Source: Candidatus Omnitrophota bacterium (GTDB lineage Bacteria; Omnitrophota; Gorgyraeia; 2-01-FULL-45-10). From it: 39,837 nt of DNA. The position numbers and the translations under genes were made by a program. Every line of letters begins with the position of its first letter. Position 1 is the stretch's first letter. The notes under the pieces are model-generated. The model was not told the DNA's origin, did not search any database, and was given only the letters and a program-made list of their open reading frames with translations. The DNA is taken from assembly GCA_016935115.1 (NCBI GenBank), contig JAFGRN010000021.1, positions 1 through 39,837 of the forward strand, given 5' to 3'. This document shows, one piece after another, positions 25,016-32,107 of the stretch.

Positions 25016-26806
25016 CTATTTCACTATGATCGTAATGTTTACGTCTTTCTGGATATCTTTCCTGACGCCTTTATTCGGAACGCGTACCAGCCCGAAATCA
25101 TCAACCTTAACCGACATCTTATAAACACCGGGCTCATTCGGTGCCTGCCAGGTCTTTGTCTCGGACTCATTATCATCGGTAAACTTTCCGTCTTCACTGG
25201 CCCAGTGCAGGAAAAGGAGATCTTTCTCCGTTTCTTCCCGCAGCATCTTGGGAAGCCTTGAGGGGTCTTCTTTATCCAGCTGGTATTCATTAAACCTGTC
25301 TTCATCGACAATGCCCTGAAGAGCCATCTGCAATTTCGCACCCTTGGGGGCCTCAATTGTAATAGTTCCGTCATCGGCAGTGGTCATCGGAGCCAGTTCC
25401 GACCCGATAGTTACAGTTACCTTAACATCTGTAGGCTGATATACATCCCATACTTTATACGTTTCGGTCGAATCACTTCCAAAGGTCGGGGCAGCATCAT
25501 TATCCTTAATATTCTTTATGTCATCGCGGATCATCTTGGAGGTATGCGCATACATGCTGTTGGGCTCTATCTTCTTCAGTTCATCTTCGGCCGTTTCATA
25601 ATTCTTGGCTGTATAATAAAGCATGGCTATAAGAACGCGCACATAGTCTCCCGCTCCCTGCCTGTAGTATTTGCTCATCAGCCCCCTGAGGTTCTCGATC
25701 GCTTTATCGCGCGGCAGGTTCTCATAATAGACCTTTGCGAGCATCTCAAATGCCTTATCGAACCAGACGCTGTTTTTATACTTCTCAAGAAAGCCTTCCA
25801 GCTGCGATATGGACCTGACATGATCTTTCATATTATAGTAGGTCATCGCCAGTTTATAGCTGCCGTAATCCGACGGCGGCAGGTCACCATACTTTTCTAT
25901 ATATGATTCATAATACTTCCTGGCATCCTTAAATTTTCCCGCATCATAATATTTCTCGCCGATCTCCATCACCTTGGCGGCCATCTCCTCTTTATTATAA
26001 TATGCGGGCGCGGCGGCGATATACTGCTCATAAAGCGCGGATGCTTCTTTCATGCTGTTCTGTAAAAAATGGTGGTCGGCTGATTTCATAATCTCATCTA
26101 CGACTTCCTGCGCTTCTTTCGGATCGACCTTTGAAGCATAGAGCAACCTGATCTTTATAGCCTGCTTATCAAGCCCCATATCGTTAAGGTCTTCTGAGAC
26201 CCTGGCAAGCTCTTCCCTGCAGATCTTCCGGTCATCATTATATTTGGAGATCTGGAGGGCAACGGCATCGAGCATGGCATCCGCTTTCTGGGGCTGCAGT
26301 TTCTCCCTGAATACTATAAATTTTAATACATTATTATCTATCACAAGGCTCTTGGATTGTGTCATGGCAGGAACTTTATCAAGGTGTTCTATTGCCTCGG
26401 CAAAGTACTTATCGTTTACCGACATATAGAGCCTGCCGGCTTCTATCTCATTACTCTTGGACAGACATGAAAGCTGGTCCAACCGGGCTTTCGCTATGGC
26501 ATAATTAAGATAGTCTTTATTATTAAATTCCGGCTTCTGCAAAGCGGCATTGCCTTCGGCAACAAACTTGTCATAATTTTCGAAGGCGCAACAGTCCGAG
26601 AAGGAATCGGCTATGAGTTTACGCAGAGCGGCGTCCTCCCTAAGGCCATCAATCTGCGAAATAATACTGTTAAATTTAGCTGGAGGAGAAACCCTTTTCT
26701 CGGCCCCTGTGACCGAAGCTTCTTCCGCCTGCGTAAACGCGGCAGCGGAATACGCTAAAAATATACAAACCAGAATCGCGGCCAATATCGTTTTCTGTCT
26801 ATCCAT
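25016..26806 (-). CDS. Secreted TPR protein with C-terminal Ig-like domain
   Basis: A 596-residue exported protein with a signal peptide (residues 1-27, ending near AFTQAEE). The middle (about 240-430) is alpha-helical with TPR-like units such as YYDAGKFKDARKYYESYIEK and YYNMKDHVRSISQLEGFLEK, resembling YbgF/BamD-type periplasmic scaffolds. The C-terminal 140 residues look like a beta-rich Ig/PKD-like domain (GVYKMSVKVDD). It probably acts as a periplasmic adaptor rather than an enzyme (inference). The gene sits between the GH144-type gene (6-nt gap) and the giant GH94 gene (30-nt gap), so the three are probably one transcript. The specific family is not recognised. Confidence 0.7.
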   Translation of the reverse strand: MDRQKTILAAILVCIFLAYSAAAFTQAEEASVTGAEKRVSPPAKFNSIISQIDGLREDAALRKLIADSFSDCCAFENYDKFVAEGNAALQKPEFNNKDYLNYAIAKARLDQLSCLSKSNEIEAGRLYMSVNDKYFAEAIEHLDKVPAMTQSKSLVIDNNVLKFIVFREKLQPQKADAMLDAVALQISKYNDDRKICREELARVSEDLNDMGLDKQAIKIRLLYASKVDPKEAQEVVDEIMKSADHHFLQNSMKEASALYEQYIAAAPAYYNKEEMAAKVMEIGEKYYDAGKFKDARKYYESYIEKYGDLPPSDYGSYKLAMTYYNMKDHVRSISQLEGFLEKYKNSVWFDKAFEMLAKVYYENLPRDKAIENLRGLMSKYYRQGAGDYVRVLIAMLYYTAKNYETAEDELKKIEPNSMYAHTSKMIRDDIKNIKDNDAAPTFGSDSTETYKVWDVYQPTDVKVTVTIGSELAPMTTADDGTITIEAPKGAKLQMALQGIVDEDRFNEYQLDKEDPSRLPKMLREETEKDLLFLHWASEDGKFTDDNESETKTWQAPNEPGVYKMSVKVDDFGLVRVPNKGVRKDIQKDVNITIIVK

Positions 26807-26812
26807 AATATA

Positions 26813-29080
26813 TCACCCTTTCTTATTGGTGAAGCCCGCTTTTATCAAAGCGTCTCTTATATGCCTGTTACTCATGAAATTTTTCCATATAAATCCCGTA
26901 CGAAAATTCTCAACAGGTATCAATATCATCCCCACGCCTATGCCATAGTAAGTATTGGCATACCAGCTAAGGTCGCGATTGAAAGAATCCTTGAGCCCGT
27001 ACTGGCCCCAGAGCCGGGGATATGTCACATACATGTATTTCAGCGCGGAGATGGAAAGATACGGCGTAAAGACTATTGATCCCGCCGGTCCGGTCGGAGA
27101 TACTGTGCCGTCATACTGCGGCTCTCCGCTGCCCATAGGAGGAACGCCGAAGTGCATGATATATCCGCCGGGCCGCGCCATGGATGTTATGCCCCAGCTG
27201 TTCGGGCCGTAACCCTTGAATTTATCGGAATTATCGATGCAGAACTGCCTGTTGGCCAGCGTGGCATTGGTAGAGTTTTCAAACCAGTCGACTCCCTTGC
27301 CGTCAACTAAATCGCGAAGGTCGAACCACAGATGGGCATATTGATATGAAAAAAGCGCGCCGTGCCATGTATAGATGAACGGCTTGCCGTTCTCGTAAGG
27401 GCCGGATTGCCTGTTCCAGGCGTAAAATACCTTGGGATCTACGGGATGCGTCGGGGAGCCTATCGCGAGAAGGCAGACAAGTATCGTCTCGTCCGTGTAA
27501 AAATCCCAGTATGACTCGAGGAATCCCCTCTCGGGGGACCAGCCCATGGAAAAATTATTAAACCATGGCCCTGGCTCCTGCTCCAGGAACTTTTCCCACT
27601 CAACGGCCCTATATATCTCCTCGGCTTTTTGCTTCACTTCTCCGCTGAAATACTCTCCGGCAGTTAGGGCGCCGCAGACGAGTATAGCAGTATCAACCGT
27701 GGATATTTCGCTCTTTCCGGCGCGTTTTGCCGTATGTTTATTGAGAAAATGATAGAAGAATCCAAAGCGTCCCTCGGCCAAAGATTCTTCCTCGCCGGCG
27801 CGAGGAAGGAATGTATTGAGCGCCAGAAGCGCCCTACGCCTTGCCTCAGCCTTGTCCAGCCAGCCTCTCTCAGTCCCTATACACAATGCGGCAAGACCTA
27901 ACCCGGTTGCCGCTATGCTGGCATCACCACCACCGGAGGTATCGGCAAAGAGGCCTGTCTCGGCATCCTGATGGTCATTGAAAAAATCGAATGCTTTCCT
28001 CTCTATCAGATTCAGAAATTCATCATCGGTTATCGGCTGAACACCGCAATCAATAAGTATCTCCGTGGCTTTATCATCGCCCCATATATTTGTGGCAACG
28101 GCCCTGACCTGGTAACTTAAAAGTTCTCTCGTATTATCAGGTTCCCAGTTTATCTTATGGACAGTCCCTTCCACATCGTAATCTGCGCCTATGGTCCTCC
28201 AGCTGTTACCGCGATCTACGGAGTATTCGAATCTGACACTCTCGAGGGAAGGATTCTGATAAAAACTCTCTGTTGTTATTTCGAGTATATTATCGCCTTT
28301 AAATGCGGGACAATGTTTGGCGTCGATGCCGTTAACCTTGAAAGATTCTTCATCCGGCGCTTTCAGGTCCTTGCCGTCCTCCCCCGCGGAAGAGAGAACC
28401 GACTCCGGCCTGTTCCCGAACATTATGTCATCTATATAGACTACGCTCTTCTTATTGCCGGCCTTGTTCTCGAATACAATAACCAGTTCCGACATCTTAG
28501 ACCAGTCCGTTATCTTGCTAAAAACCTTGAGCGGTATGACAACCTTACTCCATTCCTTGCTGACTATCCCGCCCCTGATATATGCGTTCACATAAACGTA
28601 GCTGTTAATATCCTGGCCATATGTAAAGATACCGTCGCCATTAACATCCTGGTGCAGTTCTACCTTGATATCGCTTATCTCCTGCGAACCCTTAATCCAA
28701 AAAGACAGGTAGTTATAATCTTTCAGGTCGAGTGATTCCGTAGAACCGCTCTTCCCCGGCACTTCTTTACCCAGCTTTATCCAATAAAATGTAAACTCTC
28801 CCAGCCTTTCCACATCATAATCGAGTGTTACCGCATAGCCGGTATTGCCTTTTACATAGCCTTCATCCTGTATCACTGCTGCATAGAGCGTTCCGGGCTT
28901 GTTTTCATCACCGCCTGAAAGGCCGCCGAGATTTGTGTATAGAGAACCTTCGTTATAATTCGCCAATGATATCGGCTTGATGAATTTAATGGGCTTCTGC
29001 GGAAGGTCCTGGGTAAAACCGGTATTACATATAGAGGTAGTGCAGATTATAAAAAAAATTGCGGCAAATGCTCTTCTCAT
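26813..29080 (-). CDS. Secreted GH144-type glycoamylase-family protein with CBM-like and FN3-like domains
   Basis: A 755-residue exported enzyme with a signal peptide (about residues 1-24). Residues about 30-215 form the shared beta-sandwich (LKDYNYLSFWIKG ... SVVYIDDIMF) and about 240-335 an FN3/Ig-like domain (VRFEYSVDRGNSWRTIG). The remainder is a glycoamylase-family (alpha/alpha)6 domain with GLGLAALCIGTERGW, GFFYHFLNKHT, STVDTAILVCGALTAGEYF, MGWSPERGF, AIGSPTHPV and ENSTNAT, the pattern of GH144 endo-beta-1,2-glucanases such as Chitinophaga CpSGL. Cleavage of a beta-glucan outside the cytosol is likely; the linkage is inferred. ATG at 29080 is chosen over 29128 because AAGGAT precedes it and the signal peptide then starts correctly. 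Confidence 0.82.
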   Translation of the reverse strand: MRRAFAAIFFIICTTSICNTGFTQDLPQKPIKFIKPISLANYNEGSLYTNLGGLSGGDENKPGTLYAAVIQDEGYVKGNTGYAVTLDYDVERLGEFTFYWIKLGKEVPGKSGSTESLDLKDYNYLSFWIKGSQEISDIKVELHQDVNGDGIFTYGQDINSYVYVNAYIRGGIVSKEWSKVVIPLKVFSKITDWSKMSELVIVFENKAGNKKSVVYIDDIMFGNRPESVLSSAGEDGKDLKAPDEESFKVNGIDAKHCPAFKGDNILEITTESFYQNPSLESVRFEYSVDRGNSWRTIGADYDVEGTVHKINWEPDNTRELLSYQVRAVATNIWGDDKATEILIDCGVQPITDDEFLNLIERKAFDFFNDHQDAETGLFADTSGGGDASIAATGLGLAALCIGTERGWLDKAEARRRALLALNTFLPRAGEEESLAEGRFGFFYHFLNKHTAKRAGKSEISTVDTAILVCGALTAGEYFSGEVKQKAEEIYRAVEWEKFLEQEPGPWFNNFSMGWSPERGFLESYWDFYTDETILVCLLAIGSPTHPVDPKVFYAWNRQSGPYENGKPFIYTWHGALFSYQYAHLWFDLRDLVDGKGVDWFENSTNATLANRQFCIDNSDKFKGYGPNSWGITSMARPGGYIMHFGVPPMGSGEPQYDGTVSPTGPAGSIVFTPYLSISALKYMYVTYPRLWGQYGLKDSFNRDLSWYANTYYGIGVGMILIPVENFRTGFIWKNFMSNRHIRDALIKAGFTNKKG

Positions 29081-29097
29081 GGCCGGAATCCTTATTC

Positions 29098-29134
29098 GGA
29101 CGGGATGGGCGCAAATCAATGCGCCCATCCGTCC
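29098..29134. other. Strong intercistronic hairpin
   Basis: Positions 29098-29112 pair with 29121-29134 over 14 bp with one bulged G, around an 8-nt loop (AAATCAAT). No T-run follows in the direction of transcription. It lies between the well-translated small beta-sandwich gene and the GH144-type gene, about 17 nt before the latter's start. An mRNA-stabilising or partial-termination role is likely. Confidence 0.65.
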
Positions 29135-29143
29135 ATACTGATC

Positions 29144-29758
29144 TTATTTATTCTTTGTGAATCTGATATCGTCGATGTAAATAACGCCCTTCTTATTGGA
29201 CGCTATCCTGTCTTCGAAAACGATGACAAGTTCCGACAGGTTGGAGAAATCGGTTATCCCTTTGAAATCCTTAAGAGGAATAACGATATCCTGCCATGCA
29301 TCGGTGATATTTGTGACATAATAGCGGCCGACCTGTTTCGACGCGTTCTTCAGTTCAACCTTGAAGACGGTCGTATAACCGATCTTGCCGTCACCCTTCA
29401 CCCACAGGGCCAGGTTATCATAGCTGGATGCATCAAAATTCTGCAAGAACATCCAGAAACCATTATAAGCGGGATTCTTCGAATCTACCGAATAATCGAG
29501 CTTCATTGCGAAGCCGGTAGTACCGCGCCTGTTGACGGTATCGAAAGATTCACTGCATCCCTGGGTAAAATCGGTGGGATCCTTGCTCCACGCTCCGAAG
29601 TCACCGCCGATATTATTCGGCTTTTCTCCGGTATTGAAATCGGCGATCAGAAACTCATTGCCGGCAGCAGCCTTCACATCAGCCGCGCCGGAAACGCCGG
29701 CCATTACAACCATCGCCATGGCCACAAACATCACGGCAAAGAACATTCTCTTCACCAT
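29144..29758 (-). CDS. Secreted stand-alone CBM-like beta-sandwich protein
   Basis: A 204-residue protein with a signal peptide (cleavage near residues 24-26, VSGAA-D) and one domain. The domain carries the locus-wide signature: NNIGGDFGAWSKDP, NRRGTTGFAMKLDYSV, FDASSYDNLALWVKG, TDAWQDIVIPLKDF and a final GVIYIDDIRF. It closely resembles the N-terminal domain of the lipoprotein at 16640-18706 and is a CBM/CIA30-like fold by pattern. No catalytic domain is attached. The ribosome site AAAGGAGG is a near-perfect anti-16S match, so the protein is probably abundant, and a strong hairpin follows its gene. A soluble periplasmic glucan-binding role is plausible. Confidence 0.75.
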   Translation of the reverse strand: MVKRMFFAVMFVAMAMVVMAGVSGAADVKAAAGNEFLIADFNTGEKPNNIGGDFGAWSKDPTDFTQGCSESFDTVNRRGTTGFAMKLDYSVDSKNPAYNGFWMFLQNFDASSYDNLALWVKGDGKIGYTTVFKVELKNASKQVGRYYVTNITDAWQDIVIPLKDFKGITDFSNLSELVIVFEDRIASNKKGVIYIDDIRFTKNK

Positions 29759-29842
29759 AACTTCCTCCTTTCATTTTTTCTACCCGGAGTATACTATATT
29801 CGCGATTAAAATGCGGTTAGAAGAAGATTAAATATTTCTAAT

Positions 29843-31309
29843 CTACAATATTGGAAGGAGAACGGTAAAAGTGGTGCCGCGGGACGGGGCGCTATCTACC
29901 TTTATGGCGCCGCTATGGGAATCTATTACTGACTTTACTATGCTCAGGCCCAGGCCAAAACCCTGCTCCGTCCTGGACTTATCAATCCTGTAAAATCGGT
30001 CGAATATATGGTCTGCCTGGTCTTTCGACATGCCTATTCCATTATCCGTAATGGTAACACTTGCTGATCCGGAGGTCCTGCCTATGGTTATCGTAACCCT
30101 GCCGCCGGAACCGGTATATTTTATCGCATTGTCGAGAAGATTCACAAATAATTGTTTCAACTGCTGTTCATCGCCTTTTATCGTCATGCCGGCATTTTGC
30201 ACCAGGCTCAATTCCACATTTTTGGCCTCGGCCAGCTTCTTTACCCTGTTAACCGTACCCTGCACCAGCAGATTAAGGTCTATTTCGCGCCTTTCCTGTA
30301 TTATCTTTCTCGCCTCTATACTCGCGAGCATAAGCAGGTTATCTGCAAGATGTATTATCTTATTAACCTCTTCAAGGCTGGATTTAAGGATCGTCTCATA
30401 CTCTTCCTGCGAACGCATCTTCTTTAAGACCACCTCAAATTCGCCTTTAAGTATGGTGAGCGGCGTCTTGAGATCGTGTGAAAGATCCTCAAACAGGCGG
30501 CGCTGGGAAGTAAAAGCATAATCAAGCCGCGCCAGCATGTCATTGAACGTATCGGCAAGCCTGTCGATCTCGTCCCGGGTGCCGGGAAGCTTAAGCTTGA
30601 GTTTCATATTTTCCGCGGTAATAGTATGTATCGTGCTGATGATGGTATTGACGGGGCGAAGCGTCATCGTAGCCAGAAGCGTACCCATTATGCCTGTAAG
30701 CAGCACTGTGACCGGAAATAGGATAACTATGGCGAGCCTGAGGGTATCGAGCGTGGTCTGTATTGAAGTTAGCGGGCTCGCTACCTGGACAACATATTCG
30801 ACCTGATTATTTTGTATGGCCGGAGTTACAAATATCCTGAACTTTATTACCTTCGTCGTGGGAAATGATGGCGAAAGCGTGCTGAAGAGGCTTTTTCCGT
30901 CGAGCACGGTCATAAAGCTCTCTTCGGATATACTTGCTATCCCCTGCGTATTTTTTGACGATGCGACGACTGTGCCATTTGGGTCATATATCTGGACAAT
31001 AATATCGAGAAGCTTCGGGTCTTTGGACTTTTCCTGTACCCATCTCTGGGCTATCGTGGCAAAATTAATACTACCCTGGGATTCATCGATCCTCGCCCCG
31101 TACCGATTCGGGCCGAGCCTCTCCGCTTCCCAGTATGTGCCTATGGCATGTACTATGCCCTCTGCCTTGGAACGCAGGAGGGTATCCATATTCTCATGAA
31201 GGCTACGTCCCACATAATGGAAGAGAACGGCGCTGAATATGGAGAGTGTCAACGCAAGGATCGCCATGTAGGCAATGGTCATCTTGAAGCGTATGGATTT
31301 GTAGAACAT
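29843..31309 (-). CDS. Sensor histidine kinase (CusS/OmpR-partner type)
   Basis: A 488-residue inner-membrane kinase. A membrane span at about 10-31, a periplasmic sensing domain to about 190, and a second span (about 191-214) lead into HAMP (about 215-265). The phosphorylated histidine is H278 in FEDLSHDLKTPL. The ATP-binding boxes are LLDNAIKYT (N394), TDNGIGMS and GFGLGLSIV. It should phosphorylate the OmpR-type regulator encoded just upstream. The ATG is preceded by GGAGAG. The 126-nt gap to the regulator is filled by a repeat insertion, whereas such pairs usually overlap. The periplasmic domain does not suggest a ligand. Confidence 0.92.
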   Translation of the reverse strand: MFYKSIRFKMTIAYMAILALTLSIFSAVLFHYVGRSLHENMDTLLRSKAEGIVHAIGTYWEAERLGPNRYGARIDESQGSINFATIAQRWVQEKSKDPKLLDIIVQIYDPNGTVVASSKNTQGIASISEESFMTVLDGKSLFSTLSPSFPTTKVIKFRIFVTPAIQNNQVEYVVQVASPLTSIQTTLDTLRLAIVILFPVTVLLTGIMGTLLATMTLRPVNTIISTIHTITAENMKLKLKLPGTRDEIDRLADTFNDMLARLDYAFTSQRRLFEDLSHDLKTPLTILKGEFEVVLKKMRSQEEYETILKSSLEEVNKIIHLADNLLMLASIEARKIIQERREIDLNLLVQGTVNRVKKLAEAKNVELSLVQNAGMTIKGDEQQLKQLFVNLLDNAIKYTGSGGRVTITIGRTSGSASVTITDNGIGMSKDQADHIFDRFYRIDKSRTEQGFGLGLSIVKSVIDSHSGAIKVDSAPSRGTTFTVLLPIL

Positions 31310-31340
31310 GCGACTCTCCAGCTATGTGATAACAGACGCT

Positions 31341-31429
31341 GTCATTGCAAGGAGGCCGAAACCTCACTCTTGCCGACGAAGCAATCTATGCTTTAGATTG
31401 CTTCGCTCATTTCATTCGCTCGCAATGAC
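31341..31429 (+). repeat. MITE-like repeat, copy C (complete)
   Basis: The 89-bp copy begins GTCATTGCAA and ends TCGCAATGAC, near-perfect 10-bp inverted ends, with an internal hairpin GCAATCTATGCTTTAGATTGC. It sits between the response regulator stop and the histidine kinase start. It shares its left half with copy A and its ends with copy B. Confidence 0.8.
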
Positions 31430-31435
31430 AACATT

Positions 31436-32107
31436 TTACTCTTCCTTCAGTACATATCCCCTGCCGCGTACGGTGTGGATAAGCTTAACTTTAGACTCAA
31501 AATCTATCTTATTGCGCAGGTAATTTATATAAACATCTATGACGTTCGTAAACGTGTCAAAATCTATGTCCCAGACATGCTCGGATATCATGGTGCGGGT
31601 TACTATGGCGCCTTCATTACGCATGAGGTATTCGAGAAGAGAATATTCTTTTGTGGTCAATTCTATCTCTTTGCCCGCGCGCGTAACCTTATGCGTCGGA
31701 AGATCAATCTCGAGATCCGCCACCTTAAGCTTGGTCGGCGCTTTCGCGTCCTTCTTCCTTAATATAGCGCGTATCCTGGCCAGAAGCTCCTCAAAAGCGA
31801 AAGGTTTCGTAAGATAATCATCGGCTCCCGCGTCCAGGCCCTTTACCTTGTCTTTTACGGTATCCTTCGCGGTCAACATGATCACAGGCGCTATTACTTT
31901 CTCTTCTTTGAGTTTTTTGCAAAGCTTGAGCCCGTCTATCTTGGGTATCATAAGGTCAAGCAGGATCAGGTCATAGTCATTGGTCTTTGCCATAAATAGG
32001 CCCTGCTCGCCGTCATAAGCCACATCGGCGGCATAGCCTTCTTCTTTAAGGCCGCGCCTTATGAAATCCGCTATCTTCTTTTCGTCTTCTACTATAAGTA
32101 TCCTCAT
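31436..32107 (-). CDS. OmpR/PhoB-family response regulator
   Basis: A 223-residue two-domain regulator. The receiver domain shows the acidic pair in MRILIVEDEKK (E7, D8), the phosphorylated D51 in LILLDLMIP, and the conserved lysine in YLTKPF. The C-terminal winged helix (about 125-222) reads TTKEYSLLEYLMRNEG and ends RGRGYVLKEE, typical of CusR/PhoB. The ATG overlaps the stop of the GH94 phosphorylase gene as TAATG, so it is translationally coupled to the phosphorylase and probably controls glucan genes. Its kinase follows after the repeat insertion. Confidence 0.93.
   Translation of the reverse strand: MRILIVEDEKKIADFIRRGLKEEGYAADVAYDGEQGLFMAKTNDYDLILLDLMIPKIDGLKLCKKLKEEKVIAPVIMLTAKDTVKDKVKGLDAGADDYLTKPFAFEELLARIRAILRKKDAKAPTKLKVADLEIDLPTHKVTRAGKEIELTTKEYSLLEYLMRNEGAIVTRTMISEHVWDIDFDTFTNVIDVYINYLRNKIDFESKVKLIHTVRGRGYVLKEE

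Noticed and set aside
29105-29809. A 234-codon plus-strand open frame opposite the small beta-sandwich gene.
   Set aside because: The minus-strand protein has a signal peptide, a perfect ribosome site and related domains in the locus; the plus-strand frame has none of these.
29825-29844. Palindrome AGATTA / TAATCT at the end of the histidine kinase gene as an OmpR-type operator or terminator.
   Set aside because: The stem is short and AT-rich, overlaps the kinase stop codon, and has no clear T-run or promoter at a meaningful distance.
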